A stretch of 64,000 nt of DNA from Streptomyces sp. NBC_01264. GTDB taxonomy: Bacteria > Actinomycetota > Actinomycetes > Streptomycetales > Streptomycetaceae. The stretch spans positions 682,001 to 746,000 of the forward strand of contig NZ_JAPEOX010000002.1 in the NCBI RefSeq assembly GCF_026340675.1. Reading direction: 5' to 3'. Made by a program: the position numbers and the translations under genes. The notes under the pieces were generated by a model. It did not search any database. It was not told the origin of the DNA and was given only the letters and a program-made list of their open reading frames with translations. This document shows positions 34,199-43,524 of this stretch, one piece after another (within the stretch, counting starts at the first letter, position 1; every line of letters begins with the position of its first letter).

Positions 34199-34785
34199 GT
34201 GCGTACTCCCGTGGGCAGACGGCGATTCCTGGTGATGTCGACGGCTGCCGTGGGGCTGCCCCTGCCGGTTTCCCGGTGTGCGCCCGACGCCTCCGCGACC
34301 CTGGCCCAGGCCCGCGTCGGCACGACATCGACGGTCGGGCTGACCGTCAACGGGAAGCAGCGGTCCGCGGTGGTGGACAACAGGACCTCGCTCCTCGACC
34401 TCCTACGGGAGCACCTGGGGCTGCCCGGCACGAAGAAGGGCTGCGACCAGGGGCCTGCGGGGCGTGCACGGTCCTGGTGGACGAGCGCAGGGTGAACTCC
34501 TGCCTCAGCTTCGCCGTCATGCACGACGGCGCGCGCGTCACCACCATCGAGGGACTCGCGCACGGTGACCGGCTGCACCCCCTCCAGCAGGCGTTCATCG
34601 ATCACGACGGGCTGCAGTGCGGATATTGCACGCCGGGCCAGATCGTCTCCGGTGTGGCCTGCATCAAGGAGGGGCACGCCCGCTCCCGGGAGGAGATCCG
34701 TGAGTGGATGAGCGGCAACCTCTGCCGCTGCGGCGCCTACACGAACATCGTCACGGCCATCGAGCAGACCGCGAAGGGTGGGTGA
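34199..34785 (+). pseudogene. Tat-exported [2Fe-2S] subunit of a molybdenum aldehyde/xanthine dehydrogenase, frameshifted
   Basis: Two frames join to one PaoA-like protein. The first (GTG 34199) has a Tat signal (G-R-R-R-F-L-V), a ferredoxin-type fold and ends well at G-T-K-K-G-C-D-Q-G. The second continues with C-G-A-C-T-V and the second cluster (C-G-Y-C, C-R-C-G). The break is at about 34451-34454, where GGGGCC is expected but GGGCC is found, a one-base loss inside the first cluster motif. If real, the cofactor subunit is dead; it may also be a sequence error. Confidence 0.85.
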
Positions 34786-35767
34786 ATCCGGCGTGTACCC
34801 CTTCGCCTTCACCAAGCCGGCGACCGAACGGGACGCGCTGGCCGCCGGGGCCGACGGCGGCCGCTACATCGCGGGCGGCACCACGCTCGTCGACCTGATG
34901 CGCGAGACCGTCGAACGCCCTTCCCGCGTGGTCGACATCAACGCCCTCCCGTACCGGGACATCGCCGTGTCCTCCGAGGAGCTACGGGTGGGTTCCCTGG
35001 TCCGGATGAGCGAGCTCGCCGCGCACCCGGACGTACGCTCCCGGTTCCCCGTCATCGCACAGTCACTGGAGCTGGGCGCCTCCGCGCAGCTGCGCAACAT
35101 GGCCTCCATCGGCGGGAACCTCATGCAACGCCCCCGGTGCCCCTACTTCCGGGACGTGCACTCGGCGTGCAACAGGCGCTCCCCCGGCGCTGGGTGCGAC
35201 GCCGTCGACGGCGACAACCGGATGCAAGCGATCCTCGGCGCCACCGCGCACTGCGTGGCCACACACCCCTCGGACCTCGCCGTGGCGCTGGTGGCCCTGG
35301 ACGCCGTCGTCCACCTGCGGGCCACGACGGGCACCCGGACGGTTCCGGTCGCGGAGTTCTTCCTGCGGCCGGGGAACACCCCCCACCGGGAACGGGCCCT
35401 CGAGCCGGGAGAGCTCATCACCGCCGTACACGTCCCCGCCGGCCCCCACACCCGGCGGTCCGGATACCTCAAGGTCAGGGACCGCCAGTCGTACGAGTTC
35501 GCCCTCGCGTCCGCGGCGGTGGCGCTCGACATCGAGGGCGAGGTGATCCGCGGCGCCCGGGTGGCCGTCGGCGGTGTCGCCACCGTGCCGTGGCGACTAC
35601 CGGAGGTGGAGCGGGCGCTGGTGGGCCGCCGTCCCGGCCGCGAGACCTGGAAGGAGGCGGCCTCCCGCGCCGCCGACGGCGCGCGGGCCCTGTCAGGCAA
35701 CGCGTTCAAGATCCAGCTGCTGGAGCGGACCGTGCGCCGCCAGTTGACGACGGTCGGAGGCCGGTGA
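34778..35767 (+). CDS. FAD-binding subunit of the molybdenum dehydrogenase (PaoB-like)
   Basis: A 329-residue CoxM/PaoB-type subunit with FAD motifs A-G-G-T-T-L (31-36) and S-I-G-G-N-L near 110. A Cys-rich insert (C-P-Y-F-R, C-N-R-R, G-C-D-A, H-C) matches the extra [4Fe-4S] site known from E. coli PaoB. It starts at GTG 34778, overlapping the Fe-S subunit by eight bases, and its stop overlaps the next start (TGATG). Confidence 0.88.
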   Translation: MGESGVYPFAFTKPATERDALAAGADGGRYIAGGTTLVDLMRETVERPSRVVDINALPYRDIAVSSEELRVGSLVRMSELAAHPDVRSRFPVIAQSLELGASAQLRNMASIGGNLMQRPRCPYFRDVHSACNRRSPGAGCDAVDGDNRMQAILGATAHCVATHPSDLAVALVALDAVVHLRATTGTRTVPVAEFFLRPGNTPHRERALEPGELITAVHVPAGPHTRRSGYLKVRDRQSYEFALASAAVALDIEGEVIRGARVAVGGVATVPWRLPEVERALVGRRPGRETWKEAASRAADGARALSGNAFKIQLLERTVRRQLTTVGGR

Positions 35768-37914
35768 TGGCCGGCGAGGTCGTAGGACAGGCGCTCGCTC
35801 GCGTCGACGCCCGGCTCAAGGTGACGGGTGCTGCCACGTATGCGGCCGAGCACCGCGTGGAAGGGTTGCTGTACGGCGTCGTCGTCAACGCCACCGCGGC
35901 CCGCGGCAAGGTCTCCGCCGTCGCCACGGACGCGGCCCGAGCCCATCCCGGTGTCCGGCACGTCCTCACCGACTTCAGCTCGCTGAAGCTGGCCCACTCG
36001 GTGACCGAACTGGCCTTCTACGGGCAGCCGATCGCCGTCGTGGTCGCCACGACGGCGGAAGCCGCGGCCCACGGGGCGTCCCTCGTCGAAGCGACCTACG
36101 ACCGGCAGCCGGTCCTCACGGACTTCGACGACCCCGGCGCGACATCGGTCACGGCGCCGGAGAGCCCGGACTACAGCCGCGGCGACCCGGACGCCGCCTT
36201 CGGGTCGGCGGACGCCACGGTGGACCTGGAGTTCACCATCAACCGGGAGAACCACAACCCGATCGAGCTCCCCTCGACCATCGCCCGCTGGGACGGCGGC
36301 AAGCTCACGCTCTGGGACAAGTCCCAGTGGGTCCAGGGCGCGGCGCGCACGGTGGCCGGCGCGCTCGGCGTCCCGGAGCAGGACGTCCGGGTGCACTGCG
36401 AGTACGTCGGCGGCGGCTTCGGCAGCGCCATCCGTGCCTACGACCACGTCGTCCTGGCCGCGTTCGCGGCCCGGGCGGCCGGACGGCCCGTCAAGGTGGT
36501 GCTGTCGAGGCGCCAGTTCTACTACGGCACCGGCTACCGGCCCGCCAGCCGCCAGCGCCTCGCGCTCGGGGCCGGCTCGACGGGCCGCATCGAGAGCCTC
36601 ATCTACGAGGTCCGCACGGAGACTTCCCGCTACGAGCAGTACGAGGAGGGACTCACCGACCTGCCGAAGTTCCTCTACGGCGTCCCCCACACGAGGACCC
36701 GCTACCAACTCACCGCCATCGACACCCAGTCACCGTCGTCGATGCGCGGCCCGGGCGTCGTCAGCGGCGCGTTCGCGCTCGAAACCGCCGTGGACCAGCT
36801 GGCGCACGACCTGGGCATCGATCCCATCGAGTTGAGGCTCCGCAACGAACCCACCCGGGACGAGGTGACGCGCCTGCCCTTCTCCACCCGCAAGCTCCGC
36901 GAGTGCTACGACCTAGGGGCCCGCCGGTTCGGGTGGTCCCGGCGCCGCGCGGCGCCCGGCGGCCGCACGGACGGCGACCTGCTGATCGGCATGGGCATGG
37001 CCTCCGCCTCGTACCACAACAACCGCCGTCAGGTCGGCTCGCGCGCCCGGGTCGACGCGGACGGTACGGCAACGGTGGCGACGGCCACCAGCGACATGGG
37101 ACCGGGCACGACCACCTCCGTCATGCAGGTCGCCGCGGACGCCCTCGGCCTGCCCGCGCGGCAGGTCAGCTTCCGGCTCGGGGACTCCGCCTACCCCCTC
37201 GCTCCCCCGCACGCCGGCGCCACCACCATGGCGAGCGTGGGATCGGCCGCCCACACCTCCTGCACCGCCCTGCGGAACAAGTTCATCGCCATGGCCGTGG
37301 CCGATCCCGCCTCACCCCTGTACCGGGCCGATCCCGCCAAGGTGGCGGTCCGAGACGGCCGGCTCCGCTCCGGAGGGAATGCCGCCTCCGACAGCTATCG
37401 CGAGATCCTGCGCCGCGCCGGTCTGCCCGGCCTGGAGACCACCGCCACCTGGGGGCCCGGCGACGCCGACCAGCGAATCTCCAGTTACGGCTACGGCGCC
37501 GTCTTCGCCGAGGTGTCGGTCGATCCGCTCCTCGGACTCGTCCGGATCCGCCGGATGTTCGCGGCCTACGACGTGGGGCGCGTGGTCAGCCCCAAACTGG
37601 CGCACAGCCAGGCCGTCGGAGGCATGGTGGGCGGGATCGGGATGGCCCTGCTGGAGGGCACGGTCACGGACCACCGCGACGGCCGGATCGTCAACGCGAG
37701 CCTGGCCGACTACCTGGTACCGGTCAACGCCGACGTTCCCGAACTGGACGCCGCGTTCATCGACACCGAGGACCCCCTGGCGGACCCCATCGGGGTCAAG
37801 GGGCTGGGGGAGATCACCATCGTGGGGGTCCCGGCCGCCATCGGGAACGCGGTGTTCAACGCCACCGGCAAACGCCTGACGGACCTGCCGATCAGGCTGG
37901 AGACGCTGCTCTGA
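35767..37914 (+). CDS. Molybdopterin-binding catalytic subunit (PaoC-like aldehyde/xanthine dehydrogenase)
   Basis: A 715-residue catalytic subunit. G-G-G-F-G-S and M-R-G-P-G cofactor loops are present, and the base E682 lies in G-V-K-G-L-G-E near the end, as in xanthine oxidase family enzymes. With the Tat-targeted Fe-S subunit it would form a periplasm-facing complex oxidising aldehydes or N-heterocycles. Its activity depends on whether the upstream frameshift is real. Confidence 0.9.
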   Translation: MAGEVVGQALARVDARLKVTGAATYAAEHRVEGLLYGVVVNATAARGKVSAVATDAARAHPGVRHVLTDFSSLKLAHSVTELAFYGQPIAVVVATTAEAAAHGASLVEATYDRQPVLTDFDDPGATSVTAPESPDYSRGDPDAAFGSADATVDLEFTINRENHNPIELPSTIARWDGGKLTLWDKSQWVQGAARTVAGALGVPEQDVRVHCEYVGGGFGSAIRAYDHVVLAAFAARAAGRPVKVVLSRRQFYYGTGYRPASRQRLALGAGSTGRIESLIYEVRTETSRYEQYEEGLTDLPKFLYGVPHTRTRYQLTAIDTQSPSSMRGPGVVSGAFALETAVDQLAHDLGIDPIELRLRNEPTRDEVTRLPFSTRKLRECYDLGARRFGWSRRRAAPGGRTDGDLLIGMGMASASYHNNRRQVGSRARVDADGTATVATATSDMGPGTTTSVMQVAADALGLPARQVSFRLGDSAYPLAPPHAGATTMASVGSAAHTSCTALRNKFIAMAVADPASPLYRADPAKVAVRDGRLRSGGNAASDSYREILRRAGLPGLETTATWGPGDADQRISSYGYGAVFAEVSVDPLLGLVRIRRMFAAYDVGRVVSPKLAHSQAVGGMVGGIGMALLEGTVTDHRDGRIVNASLADYLVPVNADVPELDAAFIDTEDPLADPIGVKGLGEITIVGVPAAIGNAVFNATGKRLTDLPIRLETLL

Positions 37915-37962
37915 GCGGCCGCGGGCGGCGGGCGGTGCCCGGTGGCCGGCGCACATCGCACG

Positions 37963-37986
37963 TGACGCGTCACGCGTCACGCGTCA
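37963..37986. repeat. Triple CGCGTCAC repeat at the junction of convergent genes
   Basis: Three head-to-tail copies of an eight-base unit that is nearly self-complementary (TGACGCGTCA), ending in the pcaL stop codon. It can form alternative short hairpins and may act as terminator between paoC-like and pca transcripts. Confidence 0.6.
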
Positions 37987-39150
37987 GTGGACATCCGGCC
38001 GGCCGTGGTCCTCTTCCAGTACGCGCTGGGCCACGGCGAACGCCGCGTTCGCGGCCGGCACCCCGCAGTACACCGCGCACTGCCGGAGCACCGCGCCGAT
38101 CTCCTCGGGCGTGAGGCCGATGCGGCGGGCCGCCCGTACGTGCATCGCCAGCTCGTCCAGGTGGCCACCCGCCACCAGGGCGGTGAGTGTGATCATGCTG
38201 TGGTCCCGGTGGCTCAGGGTGTCGTCCGTCCAGATCTCCCCCCAGGCATAGCGCGTGATGAACTCCTGGAAGCCCGCGGTGAAGGGGGACTGGCGGGCCT
38301 GGGCCCGGTCGACGTGGGCGTCACCCAGCACGTGGCGGCGTACGGCCATGGCCGCCCCGGCCGGTCCCGAGAGGTGGGTGCGCAGCGCCGAGAGCACTGC
38401 CAACGGTTGCTCCGCGACGGCCAGATGGGAGGCTCCGGGGATCTCCGTGAGGGTGGCGCCGGGGATCGCGTCGGCCAGTTCACGCAGGTGGGCGGGGGGT
38501 GTCGCGGGGTCCTCGCGGCCCGCGACGAGGAGGGTCGGCGCGGTGATCGAGGCGAGGCGGTCGCGCAGGTCCCAGCCGGCGAGTGCGTCGCAGCACGCGG
38601 CATACGCGGACGGGTCGACCGCGGCGTGGTCCGCGCTGAGGCGGGCCGAGGCGAAGCCCGGGGTGAACCAGCGCTCGGGGGCGGTCGCGGCCACCCCGGC
38701 GATCCCCTTCCTTCGCACGAGTTCGGCCCGGTCCCGCCAGCGTCCCGGGTCCCCGAAGTGGGCCGACGAGCAGAGGACCGCGAGGTGGTCCACGCGTGCC
38801 GGCGCGTGGACCGCCAGGTGCAGACCCACTGCGCCCCCGAGCGAGACCCCCGCGTACGAGAAGCGCTCAATGCCGAGCCGGTCGGCCAGGCCGAGTACCA
38901 GGGCGGCCAGGTCGGCGACGCTCGCGCCGGCCCCGATCAGTCCGCCCGGGGAGCCGCCGTGGCCGGGCAGGTCCCAGCGCACCACCCGGTGGGTGACGGC
39001 GAGTTCCGCTGCCACCCCGTCCCACAGCGCGGTGGACGTGCCGAGGGAGGGACCCAGCAGCAGCGGTGGAGCGCCGGCCGGTCCCTCCGTGACGTGGTGC
39101 AGGCCCGGGGGCGGAACGGGGTGGTCGGAGCAGGCGGGTGGTGTGGTCAA
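37984..39150 (-). CDS. pcaL: 3-oxoadipate enol-lactonase / 4-carboxymuconolactone decarboxylase fusion
   Basis: A 388-residue two-domain enzyme. Residues about 1-255 are an alpha/beta-hydrolase (S103 in G-V-S-L-G-G, Asp in A-G-R-E-D, His in G-A-S-H), the PcaD lactonase. Residues about 262-388 are the PcaC decarboxylase (C-G-V-P near the end). It converts 4-carboxymuconolactone to 3-oxoadipate. I infer a TTG start at 39150 overlapping the pcaB stop (TTGA) with GGAG upstream. The fusion order is typical of actinobacteria. Confidence 0.92.
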   Translation of the reverse strand: MTTPPACSDHPVPPPGLHHVTEGPAGAPPLLLGPSLGTSTALWDGVAAELAVTHRVVRWDLPGHGGSPGGLIGAGASVADLAALVLGLADRLGIERFSYAGVSLGGAVGLHLAVHAPARVDHLAVLCSSAHFGDPGRWRDRAELVRRKGIAGVAATAPERWFTPGFASARLSADHAAVDPSAYAACCDALAGWDLRDRLASITAPTLLVAGREDPATPPAHLRELADAIPGATLTEIPGASHLAVAEQPLAVLSALRTHLSGPAGAAMAVRRHVLGDAHVDRAQARQSPFTAGFQEFITRYAWGEIWTDDTLSHRDHSMITLTALVAGGHLDELAMHVRAARRIGLTPEEIGAVLRQCAVYCGVPAANAAFAVAQRVLEEDHGRPDVH

Positions 39151-40475
39151 CTTCGCTCCAGTGCACGATCGGTGAGCGGTCCGGCCGAACCGGTGCCGCG
39201 CACCGGGTCGGTGAGGGCTTTCAGTGCGAGGTCGTCGAAGGCGTCGGACTCGGGGCAGGAGCGGAGGAGTTCGGCGAGCGTTCCTTCCCCGGACCGTACC
39301 CGTCCGGCCAGCTCGGTCAGGAGGCGCTTGGCGCGGTCCCGTCCGATGACCCCGTCGAGTTCCACCGCGAGGTGCTCGGACATGACCAGTCCGTCGGTGA
39401 GGCCGAGATTGCGGCGCATGGCCTCGGGGTGGACCCGTAGGCCGCGGGACAGCTCGGCGGCGTCCCGTGCGGCGCCTCCGACCAGGCGCAGCAGATCGCG
39501 CAGCGGCTCCCATTCCGCGTGCCAGGCTCCCGGCGGTCGCTCGTCCTCCGCGACGAGCGACCCGTACAGGACGGACGCGAGCGCGGGCGCCCGTCGGGCC
39601 GCCGCCGCGATCAGGGTGGCGCGCACGGGGTTCGCCTTGTGCGGCATCGCGGAGGAGGTGCCTGCCGCCCCTTCGGAGACTTCTCCGATCTCGGTGCGGG
39701 ACAGGGTGAGCACGTCCGCCGCGATCTTGCCGAGGGCGCCTGCCGTGAAGGCGAGCGCTCCGGCGAGATCGGCGATCGGGGTGCGCAGGGTGTGCCAGGG
39801 CAACACGGGTTCCCTCAGGTCCAGTTCGCGTGCGAAGGCGGCGACCAGATCGGGGCCGTGCGGGGCGAAGGCCGCCAAAGTGCCCGCCGCGCCTCCCAGT
39901 TGCACGGGGAGGGATGCGCGTACCGTGTGCAGCCGGTCGCGGGAGTCGAGCACCAGGGAGCGCCACCCGGCCGCCTTGAGCCCGAAGGTGGTCGGCACGG
40001 CGTGCTGGGTGAGCGTCCGGCCGGGCAGCACCGTATCCCGGTGCTCCGCCGCCAGGGCTGCCAGGGAGCGTTCCGTCCGTGCCAGCGCGGAGAGCACCGC
40101 GGTGAGGCTCCGGGAGGCGACCAGCATCGCCGCCGTGTCGAGGATGTCCTGACTGGTCGCACCCCGGTGCACGTACTGGGCATGCTCCGGAGGCAGTCGG
40201 GCGGTGAGATCCGCTACGAGGGCGAGTACGGGATTGCCCGCCCCGGCGGCCCGCAGGGCGATCGACCGTAGGTCGAAGCGTCCCGCGTCGGCCGCGGACG
40301 ACACCGCCCCGGCGGCCTCGTGCGGCACCTGGCCGAGTGCGGCCTGGGCCCGGGTCAGCGCGGCTTCGGCGTCCAGCATCGCCTGCAGCCAGGCGAGTTC
40401 GCCCGTCGCGGCCTCGGCGGCGGAGCCGATTCTGCCCGGGGCGAGCAGGCCGGCATCAAGCTCCTCGTAGGTCAT
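39147..40475 (-). CDS. pcaB: 3-carboxy-cis,cis-muconate cycloisomerase
   Basis: A 442-residue fumarase/aspartase-superfamily enzyme with the signature S-S-A-M-P-H-K-A-N-P and G-A-T-S-Q-D-I. It lactonises 3-carboxymuconate to 4-carboxymuconolactone. The ATG at 40475 overlaps the pcaG stop (ATGA) without a strong ribosome site, so translation is coupled. Confidence 0.93.
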   Translation of the reverse strand: MTYEELDAGLLAPGRIGSAAEAATGELAWLQAMLDAEAALTRAQAALGQVPHEAAGAVSSAADAGRFDLRSIALRAAGAGNPVLALVADLTARLPPEHAQYVHRGATSQDILDTAAMLVASRSLTAVLSALARTERSLAALAAEHRDTVLPGRTLTQHAVPTTFGLKAAGWRSLVLDSRDRLHTVRASLPVQLGGAAGTLAAFAPHGPDLVAAFARELDLREPVLPWHTLRTPIADLAGALAFTAGALGKIAADVLTLSRTEIGEVSEGAAGTSSAMPHKANPVRATLIAAAARRAPALASVLYGSLVAEDERPPGAWHAEWEPLRDLLRLVGGAARDAAELSRGLRVHPEAMRRNLGLTDGLVMSEHLAVELDGVIGRDRAKRLLTELAGRVRSGEGTLAELLRSCPESDAFDDLALKALTDPVRGTGSAGPLTDRALERS

Positions 40476-41062
40476 CCGAAGTCCAGGAAGACGGTCTCGC
40501 ACTCGCCCTGCAGCCGGATGTCGAACCGGTAGGTGCCCGGTCGCTCGGCGGTCGCGAGCAGGGTGCCGCGGCGCTCCGCCGGCAGGGAACCGAGCAGGGG
40601 GTCCTCCCCCGGCGCCGCCAGATAGGCCCGGGTGTAGAGGTGGTGGAGCAGTCCGCGGGCGAAGACGGCCATCGACAGGTACGGGACGCCGCCGGGCGGC
40701 AGCGTGCGCACCGCGTAGTGGCCGTCGCCGTCGGTGGCGACGCGCCCGAATCCGGTGAAGACGACGCCGTCGCGGCCTGCCGGCCGGCCGGTGGCGGGGT
40801 CCCGGCGCAGTGATCCGCGGGCCCCCGTGCGCGAGCGGTCGGGCGCGGGCTGCCAGGTCTCGACGAGGACGTCCGGTACGGCGGCGCCGGCGCCGTCGTA
40901 GACGTACCCGTGCACCGTGATCGTGTCCGGGTGCGCGAGGGGCGCGACTTCGCCCCCTCCGGCGAAGGGCAGGGCGAAGCCGTAGAACGGCCCGACGGTC
41001 TGGGAGGGCGTGGTGGGGTGCGGTAGATGCGTGGGCTGCGTGGGCTGCGTGGGCTGCGGCAT
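40472..41062 (-). CDS. pcaG: Protocatechuate 3,4-dioxygenase, alpha subunit
   Basis: A 196-residue intradiol dioxygenase small subunit; it keeps the fold (Q-T-V-G-P-F-Y, G-Y-V-Y-D, V-E-T-W-Q) but lacks the iron ligands found in PcaH, as expected. The first dozen residues contain a Q-P-T repeat encoded by nine-base DNA repeats. Its ATG shares one base with the pcaH stop (TGATG). It pairs with PcaH to open the protocatechuate ring. Confidence 0.93.
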   Translation of the reverse strand: MPQPTQPTQPTHLPHPTTPSQTVGPFYGFALPFAGGGEVAPLAHPDTITVHGYVYDGAGAAVPDVLVETWQPAPDRSRTGARGSLRRDPATGRPAGRDGVVFTGFGRVATDGDGHYAVRTLPPGGVPYLSMAVFARGLLHHLYTRAYLAAPGEDPLLGSLPAERRGTLLATAERPGTYRFDIRLQGECETVFLDFG

Positions 41063-41829
41063 CAGCGTCCTTCCTCGAAGAGGGTGCCGGAGGGGCCGTC
41101 GAGGACGATGTCCCAGCGGTAGCCGAGTGACCATTCGGGTACGGACAGATCGTGTGCGTAGGCCGCCACGAGGCGGTCGCGTGCGGCCGGATCGGTCACG
41201 GACTGGAGCACCGGATCGTGCGGGAAGAGCGGATCTCCGGGAAAGTACATCTGCGTGACGAGGCGCTGGGTGAACGCCGTGCCGAACAGGGAGAAGTGGA
41301 TGTGCGCGGGGCGCCAGGCGTTCGTGTGGTTGCGCCACGGATAGGCGCCCGGCTTGACCGTGGTGAAGGAGTAGCCGCCTTCTTCGTCGGTCAGACAGCG
41401 CCCGAAGCCGGTGAAGTTGGGGTCGAGCGGGGCCGGGTGCTGGTCCAGCTGGTGGGCGTACCGCCCCGAGGCGTTGGCCTGCCACAGTTCCACCAACTGG
41501 CCGTGTATCGGCCGACCGTGACGATCGGTCACCCGGCCCGTCACGGTGATGCGCTCCCCCAGAGGTTCTCCCGGGTGTTGGCGAGTGAGGTCCCCGTCGA
41601 GCGCGCCGACGTCGGTGACACCGAAGGCCGGTCCGGTCAGCTCGACGGCCTCGGGGTCGCGCACCGGTATCAGCGGCAGGCGCGGATGGCGCAGCCGACT
41701 GCTGCGGTAGGGCGGGAAGTCGCGCGGGGGGTGGACGCGCGTCCCGGCGGCCGCCTGCGCTTTCGCGACTTCGGCGTCGATCCGGTCCTGGGACAGCCGG
41801 TCGGGGAGGCCCGCGGGCAGGTCGTTCAT
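41062..41829 (-). CDS. pcaH: Protocatechuate 3,4-dioxygenase, beta subunit
   Basis: A 255-residue iron(III) dioxygenase subunit. Y124, Y163, H176 and H178 have exactly the spacing of the four iron ligands of the Pseudomonas enzyme (Tyr408, Tyr447, His460, His462). The start is ATG 41829, seven bases after GGAG; a GTG two codons upstream is too close to that site. Confidence 0.94.
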   Translation of the reverse strand: MNDLPAGLPDRLSQDRIDAEVAKAQAAAGTRVHPPRDFPPYRSSRLRHPRLPLIPVRDPEAVELTGPAFGVTDVGALDGDLTRQHPGEPLGERITVTGRVTDRHGRPIHGQLVELWQANASGRYAHQLDQHPAPLDPNFTGFGRCLTDEEGGYSFTTVKPGAYPWRNHTNAWRPAHIHFSLFGTAFTQRLVTQMYFPGDPLFPHDPVLQSVTDPAARDRLVAAYAHDLSVPEWSLGYRWDIVLDGPSGTLFEEGR

Positions 41830-41870
41830 GGTCACGCTCCGGCGGAGTCGGGAGGGGAGCCCGTACGGGC

Positions 41871-42533
41871 TCAGCGTTCGAGGAGGAGGGGTCGGCCCTG
41901 GCCGCTCGTGAACAGCGGGGCTCCGGTGGCCCGTACGACGTCTTCGACCGGCACGCCCGGCGCCGTCTCCACCAAGAGCAGGCCGTCCCGTGTGACGTCG
42001 ATGACGCCGAGGTCCGTGATGATCCGGTCGACGCAGCCGCGTCCGGTGAGCGGCAGCGAGCACTCGCCGACGATCTTCGGGGATCCGTCCTTGGCGGTGT
42101 GCGTCATGACGACGATCACCCGGCGCGCACCGTGCACGAGGTCCATCGCCCCGCCGATCCCGGTGATCAGCTGCCCGGGCACGGCCCAGTTGGCGAGGTC
42201 GCCGTTCGCGGAGACCTGCATGGCGCCGAGCACTGCCGTGTCGATGTGGCCGCCGCGGATCATGCCGAAGGAGAGGGCGGAGTCGAAGAACGAAGCCCCG
42301 GGGAGGATGGTGACCGTCTCCTTGCCGGCGTTGATCAGATCGGGATCGACGTCCCCTTCCAGGGGATACGGCCCGGTGCCGAGGATGCCGTTCTCGGATT
42401 CGAGCACCACCTCGACGCCGGCCGGCAGGTGGTTGGAGATCAGCGTCGGAAGTCCGATTCCGAGGTTCACATAGCTGCCGTCCCGCAGTTCGCGCGCGGC
42501 GCGTGCCGCGATCTCTTCGCGGTTCCAGCTCAT
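41871..42533 (-). CDS. pcaJ: 3-oxoadipate CoA-transferase, subunit B
   Basis: A 220-residue family I CoA-transferase beta subunit; E47 in S-E-N-G is the glutamate that carries CoA. It overlaps pcaI by four bases (ATGA). The complex transfers CoA from succinyl-CoA to 3-oxoadipate. The next step, thiolysis, has no gene in this operon. Confidence 0.93.
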   Translation of the reverse strand: MSWNREEIAARAARELRDGSYVNLGIGLPTLISNHLPAGVEVVLESENGILGTGPYPLEGDVDPDLINAGKETVTILPGASFFDSALSFGMIRGGHIDTAVLGAMQVSANGDLANWAVPGQLITGIGGAMDLVHGARRVIVVMTHTAKDGSPKIVGECSLPLTGRGCVDRIITDLGVIDVTRDGLLLVETAPGVPVEDVVRATGAPLFTSGQGRPLLLER

Positions 42534-43336
42534 CGCGCGGCCTCCCGACCGGTCGGCGCGGAGGGCACCGAGGACACCGAGGGCGCCGAGACGGTGCGCC
42601 GTTCGATCGGTTTGTCCGCGGCCTGTTCCGGGGTGAGGGCGACGACACGCTGGACGAAGATGCCCGGCAGGTGCACCTGGTCGGGGTCGATGGCGCCGGG
42701 TTCGACCAGTTCCTCGACCTCGGCGATGGTCACCCGGCCGGCCATCGCGGCCAGGGGGTTGAAATTGCGGCTCGACTTGTTGAAGACCAGGTTGCCGTGC
42801 CGGTCGCCGCGGGCCGCGCGGACCAGGGCGAAGTCCGTTCGGATGCCGTGTTCGAGGACGTACTCGGTGCCGTCGAAGTCGCGCACCTCCTTGGGCGGCG
42901 AGGCGACGGCGACACCGCCCTGCCCGTCGTAGCGCCAGGGCAGTCCGCCGTCGGCGACCTGGGTGCCCACTCCGGCCGGGGTGTAGAACGCGGGAATGCC
43001 GCACCCGCCCGCCCGCAGCCGTTCGGCGAGCGTGCCCTGGGGTATCAGCTCGACCTCCAGTTCACCGGCCAGGTACTGGCGGGCGAACTCCTTGTTCCCG
43101 CCGATGTAGGACCCGGTGACCCGGGCTATGCGGCGGGCCGAGAGCAGTACGGCGAGTCCGGAGTCCATCGCGCCGCAGTTGTTGGAGACGATTCTGAGGT
43201 CGGTGGGACCGAGTTCGTACAGCGCTTGGATGAGCACGTTCGGTACACCGCTGAGTCCGAAGCCGCCGACGGCGAACGCGGCTCCGTCGCTCACGTCGGC
43301 CACCGCCTCGGCGGCGGTGGCGACCACCTTGTCCAT
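42530..43336 (-). CDS. pcaI: 3-oxoadipate CoA-transferase, subunit A
   Basis: A 268-residue CoA-transferase alpha subunit with G-G-F-G-L-S-G and the E-L-x-P-x-G-T-L-A-E-R motif. I place the start at ATG 43336 (AGAAGGG eight bases upstream) rather than the ATG at 43393, because a promoter (TTGACG 43415-43420, CAGCAT 43392-43397) puts the longer start at or before the transcription start. The leader then carries the palindrome TCAGTGCACTGA. First gene of pcaIJHGBL. Ala-Pro-Ser-rich C-terminal tail. Confidence 0.88.
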   Translation of the reverse strand: MDKVVATAAEAVADVSDGAAFAVGGFGLSGVPNVLIQALYELGPTDLRIVSNNCGAMDSGLAVLLSARRIARVTGSYIGGNKEFARQYLAGELEVELIPQGTLAERLRAGGCGIPAFYTPAGVGTQVADGGLPWRYDGQGGVAVASPPKEVRDFDGTEYVLEHGIRTDFALVRAARGDRHGNLVFNKSSRNFNPLAAMAGRVTIAEVEELVEPGAIDPDQVHLPGIFVQRVVALTPEQAADKPIERRTVSAPSVSSVPSAPTGREAAR

Positions 43337-43359
43337 GACGAGACCCTTCTGCGAGTTAC

Positions 43360-43371
43360 TCAGTGCACTGA
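43360..43371. promoter_or_regulatory. Operator in the pcaI leader
   Basis: TCAGTGCACTGA is a perfect 12-base palindrome about 15 bases downstream of the predicted pcaI transcription start. A near copy lies in front of the divergent MarR gene. Likely MarR binding site. Confidence 0.6.
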
Positions 43372-43391
43372 CTATCTCCTTGTGGTCGGTC

Positions 43392-43420
43392 ATGCTGGCA
43401 CCCGATCGATGACCCGTCAA
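43392..43420 (-). promoter_or_regulatory. Promoter of the pcaIJHGBL operon
   Basis: TTGACG and CAGCAT on the minus strand, 17 bases apart. The -35 is good, the -10 moderate, as for a regulated promoter. Confidence 0.5.
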
Positions 43421-43482
43421 GATCCCCTGTTGCCGATGTTGGGGGGTCGCTCGAGCGCACAGGACGGGGGATCGGAAGTGCG

Positions 43483-43500
43483 TATTGTTCAGTACACCGA
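43483..43500 (+). promoter_or_regulatory. Promoter element and operator of the MarR gene
   Basis: TATTGT (43483-43488) is a -10-like box; TCAGTACACCGA (43489-43500) next to it matches the pcaI operator at ten of twelve positions. Binding here would block the regulator's own transcription. Confidence 0.5.
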
Positions 43501-43524
43501 CTAATGACCGAGCGGAGATGACCG

